DNA of 64,000 nt from Hirundichthys speculiger (Eukaryota; Chordata; Actinopteri; Beloniformes; Exocoetidae). Where the stretch lies: NCBI GenBank assembly GCA_018398805.1, contig JAGFBZ010002129.1, positions 372,001 through 436,000 on the forward strand, read 5' to 3'. The notes under the pieces are model-generated. The model saw only the letters and a list, made by a program, of their open reading frames with translations, searched no databases and had not been told where the DNA came from. Both the position numbers and the translations under genes were made by a program. Shown piece after piece: positions 17,393 to 28,690 of this stretch (position 1 is the first letter of the stretch; each line of letters starts with the position of its first letter).

Positions 17393-20300
17393 CTGTGGAT
17401 GCGCTTCTGTGGTTTCCCAGATCTTGACGACTGTGAGGCTCTGTGCATTTTGAGACATTGCCCTCCAAAGGTTCAGGTATAACACTACACTGATCAAGTG
17501 AAGATGGTCTTGCAAAATCACTTCTACTGATATCAAAAAATAAGTTCAGCTCTGTCAAAACTCTGTCAAACTGTTCTTTCATTTCAAACCCGCAGCAGTT
17601 GTTCAGGCCAGAGGATGGACTGTCAGCTTCAGTGACAGCAGCAGAAGACACTGACTCTGGGATTAATTCAGTGTGTGTGAGCTCAGAGAAATCACAGACT
17701 AATGCACAGTTGGGCTGCTGCTCTGGCTGTCTGAGCACGATGTCATCTGCTGGGTTTAAGTTTGGGCCTTCATTACAAGTGAATTCACTGTCGACAAATC
17801 CGCTGCTAAAGTTCTCCGTGTGGCTCTCAAACTTTTCCTCCTCCTCCTCCTCCTCCTTCCCTGGTATCTCCTTGTGACTGTGACTCTCTGCCAGTGGCAT
17901 GCAGTGCTCAAGTTGTAGCTGGGGTGTTTTCAACAGCTGTCTGGGCAAGCTGGTGAGGACAGGCAGGGTGCCCAGGCCAGCGGCATCATTCTCATCATCT
18001 GGTGAGAGATGGATCTTTTCAAAAGTGTCAAACCCCCCCAGCACATCGCTGGAAAGAGTGAAGGCAGATGGGGTAAATCTGTTATGACACTTTAGTGCAG
18101 CTGAGTTGTGGTGAGTATTTTGTGAATGGAACAAATCCAGCTGACACGGCACAACTGCATCACTTGTTGAAGGAAAAGAAAAGGCCAGGAACAGATCTTT
18201 GTTTTCAGACATGGATGTGTCCGCGCTGTGCTGGGGATCAGAGGAGCAACTGAGCCTTTTTTCTTGGTCATATACATGACAAAAGCTGATTCTGCTCTGC
18301 TCTGTCCATCCACTACTCACATCTTCTTTGTCTTCATTTTGCTTCTGCACATCCTCCTGAGATTTCAGTTGTATCTCTGAATTTTCACATCGATCAGTTT
18401 TCATCTCTTCTCCAAAACATATCACTTCTTTTCCTTCCTTTTCCTCAGTTGCCATATCCATCGTATCAATGTCAGCATTGGATGGTTGATCGCACAAATG
18501 CTCAACCTTGATTTCAAGTTCACCATCAATATGTATTAATTGACTATCACAGTTTTGTGTTCCTCCCTCTCCCTGGTCACTGATGCAGTCACCAGCAGAT
18601 GTGTCTTCTTTGTCTTCTTCATTTTGCAGCTGAGGTTTTTCCTCTGACTTCATTGCTATTTTTAAATTCTCTTGTTCATCCCTTTCTGTTTCTTTCAGAA
18701 AATACCCAACTTCCCCTCTTCCATTTATCTCCGCTGTCTCTTCCACTGATTCACTCTGTGAATTTTCAACCCCCCGTGTCTTTATGTGGTTAAAGCTGAC
18801 AGGGAAGCAGCTGGATTCACTCTGCTCTTTCAGGTGATGCGTGTCAGCATCACGGGCTTTCTTGTGTTGCACCATCTCCATCACAAATAACCTTCACAGG
18901 ACTGGATTTCCATTGACAGTTACCCTCATTTTCATTTTTCTCATACGTTTCATTTGTGGTGATGGAAGAAGCCTTTGGTTTTGTGGGTGACTGACAGAAG
19001 AGCTCATTTTTATCTTTGCTCTGCTGTGTTCTGCTCCATGGATTAGAGTGCTCTGTCTTGTCTGGACATGAAACCCTTTGTGACGTCCCGACCTCAGAAC
19101 AAAGTAAAAAAGGTGTTTCGATCTTGCCGATCTTTTCTGATGGAGACAATCTCACACCCGCTGTGCTTTCTGAGTTACACTGCATCCCTTCAGTCTCTTT
19201 GTCAACTTCCATCCTGATTGCAGGGTCAATTACAATGAAAGCGTTTGCATCATGAACTCCTTCAGCAGGCTCTTCACTGATGCTAGCAGCAACTGGAGTT
19301 TTTTCTGTGCAATCAGCATCATTGCAGTTATTCATTTCAAGATTCACATTGTCAGCTGCAGGCTTTCTGTCTAACGCCACATCATCCGACAGAACTGATC
19401 CTTCAGCGCATTCAGCAACAGAGGGAATTAAGGTTTTGCTCATGCCGCTACCATTAATTTGGCCTCTTGTTTCTCCATTAGAGAACGGAAAGTTGTCACT
19501 CTGACAAATATGTACTTCAAAGTCCTCCTTTCCATTTTTTCTACCTTCTGTAAAATTCTCAGAAGGGTCCTCTTCAGGGCTTGTGTTTAGTGGCTTAGAG
19601 TCTGCAATATCCCCGGCGGAGGTGGGACTGTTAACCTCTGCCTTATTGAAAAGAATAGTCTCAGTGGAATCAAGCTCCTCTCCCTTCTGATTAGTGTCCA
19701 CAACTGCAGCAAATTGGTTCAAACTATTACAAATACCTGTTTCTTGTACTGAACCGTCATAGATGCAATCAGGCTGGCTTGTACTGAGAGCACCTGCCTG
19801 GATTTGACTGGCATGACTTTGCACCTGTGTCCCATCCTTATTATTTCCAGTAGAAAGACTGCAGCTGCCAGGGGTCTCATCCTCAAGTGATTTCCCCAGC
19901 TGCCTGCAGTCAGGGAAACTGGGGGTGTAAGTGCTGGCTGAAGTGGGAGACCAACCTGTGTCATCTCTCAGACATAACTCTGACTTTCCTGCTTCAGTAA
20001 CAAGGGTCGGCTCTTCTCTTCCCATGAGCACTGGGTGTCTCTCAGCACTGATAAAACACGCTTCAGATGATCCAGTGTGTGCATCGTTCATCTGTGATGT
20101 AGTTATGTATGTATCAGGGGTAACAGTTGATTTAGTGTCCTGTGGTTGGTCAAGAGGGTTTTTTTCTTGAAAATGTCCAGATTCTTCTGTGCAAGCCAGG
20201 CCGTCAGTCTTCTGCAGGTTACTTGATGACAGGCAGTTTACTATTTTTAAAGGCTCTGGAAATGTATCCTTGTTGTTTCCAGAGAAGTCTTTTGTCACAG

Positions 20301-20411
20301 CACACTCTATCCTGGGTCGTTTTGGGGAGAGTGGTGGAGTAAGCTCCCTCTCTCTTTGTGGATAGATAATGCCTTGTGAGGATTGATCCATTTTCTTTTT
20401 ATCAACAATCC
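17393..20411 (-). CDS. rad51ap2: rad51ap2 giant coding exon (one frameshift)
   Basis: This 3.0-kb exon encodes most of a RAD51-associated protein 2 homologue, a nuclear RAD51 partner in meiotic recombination. The minus-strand acceptor (ctgttttag, 20412-20413) opens the exon. The likely start is the ATG at 20391-20389 (MDQSSQGIIYPQ), because the upstream Met codons of this frame lie in the intron. An early LTPPLSPKRPR follows. The sequence is low-complexity, Ser/Glu/Asp-rich, with a run of eight Glu near 17840. The conserved block near the end, MKEQFDRVLTELNLFFDIS, and FDTFEKIHL upstream of it, match human RAD51AP2 as I recall it. Frame 1 runs to a stop at 18850 and the rest is in the +1 frame. 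The shift must lie in 18850-18893. Both halves are otherwise open, so an assembly indel or a recent lesion is more likely than an old pseudogene. Confidence 0.85.
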
Positions 20412-20917
20412 CTAAAACAGAAACAGATAAGAGTTGGAACACTTATCATAAAGACATTCAGCATATATCACTCAAACTGCTATGAAATTTATGAGGTCTG
20501 AGTTGTTTTATAAAGTGAAAAGCGGCTCCTCTGCAGCCTTCGCTCTGAGCCGAGATCAAGCCTAGCTCCCATCAAAATATCTCTGATTCTCCAGAGGGCC
20601 ATGACCCGTCTGCTGAAGATAAAGTGTTAGCTGTTTCTCAATACTAAGAATGTCAAGTTTGAATGTAATATTTTATCATTTGAAAGCTTGAATTGAGAGA
20701 ATTCAGGACAGAAGAACAGAGTTCAGTCTTTCTGCTATGAAAACACCTGCATACTTGGTAAACCCACACATCTCTGAAACTGTAAGTAAGTTCTGAAATG
20801 GGCTCTGTCCTGTCAAGTAACAAATCTGAAGTGAGAACTATTGTCACATGAAAACATCTCATAACTCTATTCTCATACACAACAATAGTGTTTGTTTATC
20901 TTTTTCTTTGTTCTTGA

Positions 20918-21000
20918 AGATGTTTCACCTTCCATCTAGAAGGCTTTTCTAATTGACAGTCTTCTTTCTCCTCCATCATTATGATGGTTCTTTGATGTGA
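20918..21000. repeat. Possible fish dispersed repeat fragment
   Basis: GAAGATGTTTCACCTTCCAT followed by CTAGAAGGCTTTTCTAA resembles a motif that recurs in many fish genomes. Recognition is by memory only; class unassigned. Confidence 0.3.
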
Positions 21001-21989
21001 AATGCATTCTAGGATATGCTGCCACCCCAAGTCTCTAAAAGTCTACACTAGATGCATCATCACATCCAGATATTTTGACCATATTTGGCTAGTAGTAGAT
21101 TGGAAAAATACTTCAGCTGTGACTGATGATGTTTCTCACACACAGACACACAAAAAACAAACAATATCAATCAACTAAACCAGCACTGTCAGGAAACTAG
21201 CTAGCTGGGGCTTTTTTAAGCTTTTGCTGAAACTATCACATGTCATAGCCTTTTGGCTAGTAAGAAAAACACAAATAATCTGTTAATTTGTATGTACAAA
21301 TGACAAGACCATTATGACTGTTCGAGTACTTAATTTTTTTTTTTTTAAACAGTGTTTTTTTTTGTTTACTCAGTAAATTACTGATCTAAAGCTACAATTA
21401 AGTATTCATCTATAATGATAGTAGAAGTCTATCTACCGAAACAAAGCATGCAAGGCACTCATGGGATTTTGAAACTTTATGTTCAACATAAAATGTAAAT
21501 TTTACATGACTTTTCAAGATCTTAATGTTAAATAAACAGATACCTTGACCAGCAAATGAGTTTCAAACCAGGGACGCTCTGATCCACAGTCCACAGCCTT
21601 AAAGATGCAAACACACTTTAAAATGTTTGCTTATTCACCAATATGGCAGCACTGGGTGCCTGTTACATCACACGTATTCCCTCAAAAGAGCAGTTTCGTG
21701 CGATGCCACATGCACCTCACACTGCTATGTTGGTAGACAAACAACAGATTGCAGTCAAATGTTTTAAGGGATTTCTGATATTTGTCTTTGCTTGAGTGAA
21801 TGGGTTCATAATTCCATCATTTTGTGCAGTATTTGGTTGCCCAAACAGACATGGCAGAGAGAGAGAGATCATATTACAGACTGTCTACAGCAGCCATTCC
21901 CAAACTTCACAAAACCAAGGCCGATTTGAAATGTGAAAAATCTCTGCAGCTCATGCAAATCTTTAATCACAACTGTCCCGCTCAAAGTT

Positions 21990-22215
21990 TCTTCCCTCTC
22001 AAAGGGGAGGTTTTTTTTCTTGCCATTTTTCGGCTTAATGTTTCTCTCCTGGTAGGGAAGTTTTTTTTTGTTTTTTTTTTTTTACATGGTATTGTTTTGT
22101 TTTTTCACTTAATATTTAATAATATTTGCTTGGGCATCATTCTCTGGGTCTCTGAAAAGCACCTAGAGACAATCTTTACATGCAATATAGATAAAGTTGA
22201 AGCGAACTGAAGTTT
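21990..22215 (+). mobile_element. Diverged non-LTR retrotransposon 3' end
   Basis: CTCTGGGTCTCTGAAAAGC, then CCTAGAGACAATC, and a tail ending AAAGTTGAAGCGAACTGAAG parallel the element end at 10660-10746. Upstream, TTTCTTCCCTCTCAAAGGG and a TTTTTCTTGCCATT segment are typical of the region before such tails. It is strongly degraded. Confidence 0.5.
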
Positions 22216-22550
22216 ACACAGACCAGTGACTGGCTGTGGTTGTCAGGGTCTGGGGATGAAACTTATTTTAGCTATGCTAACAGCAGCAGTAATTACACAA
22301 TTCTACTTGGAAGAGTCCTGGAAATAGACAGTCTATCTGGTACAATCTATTTTGTGGCTTTCCTTAAACTCAGTTAAAATAAAAATGGTGTGACTTAAGT
22401 TTTTATGCTTCTTTTTGAAGACAACAAAGAGGAGAAAGCCTGGTAAATTACTTAAAAGGACGAGCTAACAGCTTAAGCTATTAAAACTTGTGACATCATT
22501 GACCTGCTTATTTAGTAGTTATTAGTCGACGTTTCTCAACATTTACTTAC

Positions 22551-22660
22551 CTTCTAAAGAAAGTGCTTTGGTTTGGTTGCCACCAACCTTCCTCTCAGAT
22601 TAGCTTGCTTCCTCTCAGATTAGCTTGCTAGCCGACGGCGGGAAACCGTTAAAGACGCAG
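22551..22660 (-). other. rad51ap2: rad51ap2 5' UTR exon (start approximate)
   Basis: On the minus strand, CTTTAGAAG is followed by a perfect donor GTAAGTAAATG. The exon before it has no ATG in good context, so it is presumably non-coding and spliced to the 20411 acceptor. The transcription start is not visible; 22660 is only a guess from the promoter-like sequence beyond it. A 20-bp tandem duplication (22591-22610 and 22611-22630) lies inside. Confidence 0.6.
22591..22630. repeat. 20-bp tandem duplication
   Basis: CCTCTCAGATTAGCTTGCTT occurs twice in a row, differing only in the last base. It lies in the presumed rad51ap2 leader, next to an E2F-like site. Confidence 0.95.
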
Positions 22661-22860
22661 TGTAATTTATCTAGCAGTTTGCACTGGTAGTATGGATTTC
22701 CTTTCATATGAAAAATTAACTCGAATATTTAATTAATTTCGCTTCTGAACTAGGAGGCGCGGGAAGGTTAATAATCAAGACACATTGTAAAGTGAAATGA
22801 TACCATGTTTTGTCGTTATTTATTTATTTTTATCTGGTGTCAACGGTGGACGGTGTGAAG
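22631..22860. promoter_or_regulatory. Head-to-head promoter region of rad51ap2 and vsnl1
   Basis: The first exons of the two divergent genes end at 22551 (minus) and 23185 (plus), so both start sites lie within about 630 bp. Two E2F-type motifs, GGCGGGAAA (22637-22645) and GGCGCGGGAA (22756-22765), stand between them. E2F sites would fit a cell-cycle or germ-line recombination gene such as rad51ap2. The boundary with each leader is inferred, and no TATA box is evident at a fixed distance. Confidence 0.5.
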
Positions 22861-23185
22861 TCACAGCGAGCAGCCGCTGAGCCACAGCAGCGAGAGAGGA
22901 GCTCACTGCTCTCAGCCCCCGTCTGTCTCCTCCTCTCACTACATCAGCAGCACTTTGTGTTCAGCAGCATCTTCCGACGGACCTCCGCCGCTTACTTTCT
23001 GACTTCTCCCCCTCAGACGATAAAACAAACATATAAGAACAAAAACATTAAAAACCAACAACAACAACAAAAAAACGAAGCTTCCCGTGGCTGGCTCTGT
23101 GTTTCCCCCCGCCGGGTTTTTCTTTTGCGGCCACTCCAGACATCAGATCTCCGGACTTCTCTCGTTGACTTCGCACTCTCTCAAG
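22861..23185 (+). other. vsnl1: vsnl1 5' UTR exon 1 (start approximate)
   Basis: A GC-rich stretch ends CTCTCAAG followed by a strong donor GTAAGATGG (from 23186). It lies upstream of the vsnl1 coding exon, and human VSNL1 also has a non-coding first exon. A 135-residue open frame spans it (22810-23217) but runs through the donor and has no domain, so I treat it as leader sequence. The transcription start is not determined. Confidence 0.6.
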
Positions 23186-24892
23186 GTAAGATGGATGCTT
23201 TTGTGCAATATGTATAGACTGCTGCGATAAAAAAAAAAGAGGATAACAAACAAATCAACAACAAAGATTATGTATGTATTTTTTCACCTTGTTGTCTCAG
23301 TAGTACCGTCATGATGCAACACGGTGCGTCATGTTTTTAATTTCCTGAGGGTGTTTCATTCATTTATTGACGCAGGAACTCCACGGTGAGGGGACAGAAA
23401 TTGTAAATAACGGAAGAGCAATTTGTCAACACGGCTGTTTGATCTAAACCCTGGCGGTATTTTTGCACACATTTAAACGGTTGTCTCACACCATGCTTGG
23501 ATTCAGCATCAAAAGTGAAGAGGCAATAAGCATAAGTAACGGCTTATTTGTGTAACATCCATGCAGCTGTGTGAATTTCCTCGGTTATCACTGTCACCTG
23601 CGTGGGCTGTCTTGGTGTGACATGGCAACGGCGTGATGTGATGCATCCCTTTTGTCACAGGTACTGATGTTGCACCGTGGCTCCTCCATCTTCAATGGGA
23701 TGCTACTTTTTTTTGCAAATCAGTGCAGACGTGAACACATCCACAGAGCCCCTCCATGACTGCTGTACCCCCACCTCTCCCACGCACATGCATGCACGCA
23801 CACACACGTTTCGAGACAACGGGGGCTGCAGGATTAAGCAGAAATCTGCCAGATTTGCCTGAATTAATGCCTCAGATTGCTTTGTTTCCGTCTGATGTTG
23901 CCTCACTTCATCAGGACTCTGCCTCCCTCTCAAGGTCAGCCCCTGTTGGCAAATGATGGTAAAGGGATTGTGTTATGTAATAGCCCACGGCCTGGCTCTG
24001 GGGCAGCGCTGCTCACTGTTACACGACTGTAAAATCACTCTTTTTGCCAATGCATCCTTGTATCAGTCTGCACCTGTCAGATGATGTTTGATTTTATTTT
24101 ATTTTCCCTTCTCTTAGTGTGACAGTCCTCCAGTAGACCATGACACAAAAGGAGTATGACTCAGGTTTAGAGGCACCATGGTGTTTTTCTTTCCCGCTGC
24201 ACTGCAAAGTGACCCAGCGTGTCTTGTCCCAGAGTCGATCCCACTTATCTCTTTTGCTAAAAACAAATAACTGACACTGACCTATGATGCACCAGCTGGC
24301 CATGTGAGCAACCGGTGCAAAACATTATGGTGCATAAATCCAAGAGTGGAACGTACACACCGGGGCGTGTTCATCATTCCCAGCTAACAAACGTACCATG
24401 CTTCTGCATTTGTTTCAAATTCAACACAGATTCCAATTGCTTTACCCCTTTTTCCTCCCTACAAAATGTACCGGAGAAATAAAAGGATTCATCACAGTTT
24501 TACGCTGAGTGGAGAGATCGATCCGGTCTTCATTTGTTGGAGGTATGGCTCTCTCAGGCTTGTAGGCAGCTCTGAAGAATGACAGCTGGCGGAGGTGCCG
24601 AGTGGGAATGACAAGTCGCCTATGGAAGACAAAAATAATCAGTTATTTAAAGGAATGTGGGTTGATTTAATTACTCATTTTAAGTCGTACCAATCAAGAC
24701 AAACAGTGAAAGTATTTTCTAAAAAAGTTCATCCCAGAATCTGTAGGAGGTTTTCACATTCCTCCACAACATTATGCATCTTACACCACTTTAAAAATGA
24801 CACAAAAAATGTTTTGTGTCACCTTAATTTTGAGATCAGAGGGTCTCTCAATGGACATGGAGGTGAAGTCGGTTTTATGATACTTTTGGAGA

Positions 24893-25330
24893 TTTAAGCT
24901 TGATTTATGCTTACATACAGAGCAGATGTTGCAGCTGGCGTTTTTACTGTACTTGTTTGCTTACTGCTTGTGTCGATCTGTAATTACATCACCAAACACT
25001 TTTCTGTTGCTTGCGGTACTGAGCATCTTTTTGTTGGCATGGCAACTGAGCAACTAAAGCACGTTCGAATGTGAGTTGGACCTAATCAATGTTAACAGTA
25101 ACAGTAACTTTTAAGAATATTTTAGGGACTTATCTTCCTATCTGGCATGAAAACAATAAAGAAGTCATCGGGGGGAATATGTAGAAGGTAATGCAATGGT
25201 ACCAAACAGACTGATAACATTTGTGGAGGTTTGCATCATCCCATAGTTACAGTTTCGGAGATCCACGTTAGGCTACGGTGCAGGTTATGGCTCAGGTCCT
25301 CAACTATGTCGCTTCATCATAAAACCATAA
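24893..25330. mobile_element. Harbinger-like MITE fragment
   Basis: TTAAGCTTGATTTATGCTTA at 24893 resembles the TTA plus AGCCTGGTTTATGC terminus of the element at 43919. The interior GGCTACGGTGCAGGTTATG is shared with about 45522-45545 (GGATACGGTGCAGGTTCTC). The right end was not found. Confidence 0.4.
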
Positions 25331-25339
25331 GTCACTTGT

Positions 25340-25619
25340 TCGGTCTTTTGCTTGGTCACGCTCTTGTTTTCTCCTTCCTTGCTTCTTCCCTCTTTACTTT
25401 CCATGGTGTCCAGTGTAGTAGCTCTGTTTGTTAGCTTCATCTCATGGCCATCGTTGACCATCTTTGTTCACATGAAACATGGTGTCATAAAGCGAAACAC
25501 AGCCGCTGGGAGAGGGGACCGGTGTGAAAGTCCGAAGTTAGTTTGGGTGGTTTTTGCCAATTGAAAGGATGGGAGACCGCGACAGTTGGATGACACGTCC
25601 TTAAAATAATCAAATATTC
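25340..25619. repeat. Dispersed repeat related to 11870-12280
   Basis: It shares a series of blocks with 11870-12280, including GTTTGGGTGGTTTTTGCC and CAAATATTCC near the end. Class unknown. The MADF-carrying element inserted at its right edge. Confidence 0.45.
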
Positions 25620-25627
25620 CTTCAGAT

Positions 25628-26246
25628 TAGGGATGCACATGGTTAACCGTTAACCGTTAACCGAAACAGTAACTCTAACCGATTAAAACTAACAGTCAAT
25701 TTTGTTTTTAAGCTACGTAATTCAATCAACTCATGGGGGCGTGTTTACAGGTGCAACAGGCCTCTGATTGGTCAGTTCTACATTCGCTTAGAAAAGAGCG
25801 CGTCATTGAAAAAACGAGGAAGTACCCACATCTGTACGATTCTCTTTCTCCACACTACAAAGACAGCACATATTCTAGTAATTCATGGAGGGAGATTGCG
25901 ATGAATGTGGGTCTGGATACGGCCGAGACGGTGAGGAAGTGGAAAAACGCAAGAGATAAGTTTAGTAAGTTTAGCTAGTTCGTGATTGTCGCTCTTGTGT
26001 TGTGGCGTGGAATAACATAGCAGAGACCGCGCTAGTATAAATCAAAAGTGACGGCGGCATCTCTGCGACAAGCTGACGGCAACACATTGCCGAGAGAGTA
26101 TACGCGGGGAAGTGTCCGCATGCGTCCACGACAACGCGCGCAAGATCGCGGCAGCCAACCCTCATGGACTTATCGGTTAACGGTTATTAATCGTTAAAGG
26201 GCGTCGGTTAACGGACATAAAAAAGAATCCAAAATGTGCATCTCTA
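25628..26246. mobile_element. hAT-type element carrying a MADF domain (619 bp)
   Basis: Ends are TAGGGATGCACATGG on the left and CATGTGCATCTCTA-type on the right (AATGTGCATCTCTA). The flanks are a perfect 8-bp direct repeat CTTCAGAT (25620-25627 and 26247-26254), pointing to hAT-type transposition. The subterminal regions are rich in GTTAACCG repeats. The element encloses the 81-residue MADF open frame. No hAT transposase is present, so it is non-autonomous. Confidence 0.85.
25733..25978 (+). CDS. MADF-domain protein fragment inside transposon
   Basis: The frame is 81 aa. Residues about 25-80 (ERVIEKTRKYPHLYDSLSPH, then NSWREIAMNVG and WKNARDKFSKF) carry the aromatic and Trp pattern of a MADF (Myb/SANT-like, Adf-1) DNA-binding domain. 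The final helix is cut by a stop, so the protein is short for this family. MADF proteins commonly accompany PIF/Harbinger transposons; finding one between hAT-type ends with 8-bp duplications is unusual. It could be a remnant of the original element's second gene or a captured host exon. Expression is unknown. Confidence 0.7.
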   Translation: MGACLQVQQASDWSVLHSLRKERVIEKTRKYPHLYDSLSPHYKDSTYSSNSWREIAMNVGLDTAETVRKWKNARDKFSKFS

Positions 26247-28429
26247 CTTCAGATGCAATTGAAACTGGTGTTTTAACATGAACACTAATTGATGTCCATT
26301 TACAGGTTGTGCAGTTGGTCTTTTTTCTTAGATGTACACTATAAATTAGATTTTTTTACACCACGGCAACTGGCTTTTGGACCATTTTTATGTGGGCTTC
26401 TTTGAACGCGCATTGACACAAAACTGAATAAAAATGTATTTTAATTATACTTGTGATGAGTGAAAACAGATCCCACAATCCATACTGTTAACTTAACAAC
26501 AGAGTGGTGTCTTTTATCTACCAGAGTAGATAGAGATGTTATAACCAACATGCTCACCATTGTACAACGTGACCCATGCTCTGATAACAAATTTTCCCCT
26601 TTGACGACTTTACCTGCACCAACATAAGGAGAGAAAAAGAAAAAGAAAATATTCTTTATTAATTCCCAAAGGGAAATTATATTATTACAGCAAAAATTAA
26701 AATATATAAGAAGCTAAAACCAAAAAAAAAGGTCAAATTAAATTGAACAAAAGGTCAGAAATTGTCAGATAAAAGCCATGGTTGAAACCCTCAGTGTTTA
26801 TCATCTGTGGTGTGTTGTGTTAGTCGCCTGGCAACAACCGTAGTGATGACATCACATGCAGCATTGGCAGATAACACTGGTGAAGTCTTTCAGTAGACAG
26901 CATGGATGGAAACTTGCATCCGAGAGTTCAGCATCTCACTTTTATCAGTCTGTGTGAAGTCTTTTGTCCAGCTGTATTCAAACAGAGAGACGCTGGAGTC
27001 CAATATTACGCTCCTGCAGCCACGTATCACAAAATAAATAGCACTCTCGCTGTCTCCCATCAGAGCTGCAGGCTCATCCGTCGCGCCTCCCAGGGATCTC
27101 GCACTCCTGTAGAAATCCTCCGGATAGAAAACAGCGTCCAAACCAGCATGGAAAAATCATCGCTTAACAGGATAAAATGCTCAGTAAAACAATCTCAAGC
27201 AGGTACAAAGACAGACACAATTCAACATCAGGCTACAACTTGATCTGTGCCATTCTGAATAACCAAACTGTACCAGCTGTAGATGAAGCTTTTCCTCAAG
27301 AAAGAACTATATGTTTTCGAAACATTTCCTGACATTGATTAAAACTGCCCAGTTTAAACTGTGACTCCAGCTGCACGCCGACGAGGCCATGCAGAAGCAG
27401 CTCCGCTGCTTGTTCTTGGATAGATGACAGGAGACAGCGAGGTGAGGATCATTTACATCATTGGCACTGGAAGCTTCTGGTGTGAACACAATGGAGGAGA
27501 ATGGTCATGGAGCGCCACATTAGGAGCTGCCGTTGTATCCGAAAAGTGCATTTATTCAGCAGGGGATTTTGTTTCTGTCGTAACCGTAGACTCGTGTTGT
27601 GCGGGGTTTCCATTAAAATCATGCACTTAAACTGAACTCGCCGTTGTCCTCGTATATAAAGTGCCCTCAAAGTCACCGACTCAATCCTGCGTTCAACATG
27701 CAGACTGAAATACTGAACACGATCAACTGTGGAGGATGGACTGATGCACTGATTCACATTCTGCACGCGCGTGCTAATTTAAAATCAAATTTATTTTCTG
27801 TCTGTTGTGCAAATGTTCACACTCGCCCGCACACACACTAACACAGAAAAATATTTGAGAGGCTGTAACACGTCTTCTGTTCACATCTCTCCCAGGACAA
27901 CACGTGTCTCTTCCTACAGCTGTTGTCTTCACACTCGGCCCATCTCGCAGCAGAGAAGCGTTCGCAACTCGCTCTCAGAGTTCACCGCGTTGTCACTGTT
28001 CCTGCAGCACCGAGAGATTTGTTTGTAGGATGCTACAGACCGGAAACATATTTTTGTTCCTTGTTGTTGAACCGAGGGGCTACATCAAGCTTGCTAAACC
28101 GACGCTGTCCAGGAAAATACTTGCAGAAACGCGTGACCATAATTTGGGGCGTGGTGTTATGAGGGAAAGCTGCATAGCAGCTTGCTCTCATCACTTTGAC
28201 TGCTACTTAACACTTAGCATTTTCAGTGAATTTGACATCTGAGCTGTGAATTGAAGAGCCAAGAAAACATAATCACTCTTATTTTGAAGACAATATTGCT
28301 TGTTGCAGTGTTAATTATAGTAGCAGACCACTACGGCGGGGTCTGGGTTGGCCTCCAGGAGTCCAGGGAGGAAGGCCGCTAAACGTCTCACGGCAGGCTG
28401 AATCAGCCTTTTTGCTTTGTGCAACTGCT

Positions 28430-28690
28430 GATAATTGGCTGGCCGATGGCCAAGGGGTGTCTCAGTTGTTGAAAACAGATTCAGTCAGGATGAATGTAAG
28501 CTAACGTTAGTTAGCATCATAGGTTACCACAAGCTAACATGCGTAGCTTGTGGTAACTTCGTTAAGGTGAGCATAATCTGTCTGACCGCCAGGGTTGTTG
28601 GTTCCACCCATTTGTACAAGAGTTCTCTTCAGACACCTGTGGGTGACCTCACAAAAGATTTGTCCAGTTCTTTCTATAGTCCTGCAACAA
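28430..28690. repeat. Repeat family copy 1 (with 57470 and 62815)
   Basis: GATTCAGTCAGGATGAAT, GCTAACGTTAGTTAGCAT, GACCGCCAGG, then CACCTGTGGGTGAC and GATTTGTCCAGTTCTT appear in the same order at 57490-57725. Part is also at 62815-62905. Class unknown. Confidence 0.6.

Larger units (their letters stand above)
20412..22550 (-). other. rad51ap2 intron 1 with repeat fragments
   Basis: The intron lies between the 5' UTR exon donor (GTAAGTAAATG, minus strand from 22550) and the acceptor at 20412-20413. It contains a possible dispersed repeat at 20918-21000 and a diverged LINE-type tail at about 21990-22215. I see no coding sequence. Confidence 0.6.

Noticed and set aside
18851..18900. Tiny intron explaining the rad51ap2 frame change
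   Set aside because: No GT-AG pair in the interval gives the needed length phase, and any such intron would be shorter than normal vertebrate introns.
17599..20342. Plus-strand frames of 60-90 aa opposite rad51ap2
   Set aside because: They are antisense shadows of the long minus-strand coding exon, without domains.
20392..20442. Upstream Met of the rad51ap2 frame at 20442
   Set aside because: The acceptor at 20412-20413 lies downstream of it, so this Met is intronic; the ATG at 20391 is used instead.
22810..23217. 135-residue open frame upstream of vsnl1
   Set aside because: It runs through the splice donor at 23186 and has no domain; better explained as the 5' UTR exon.
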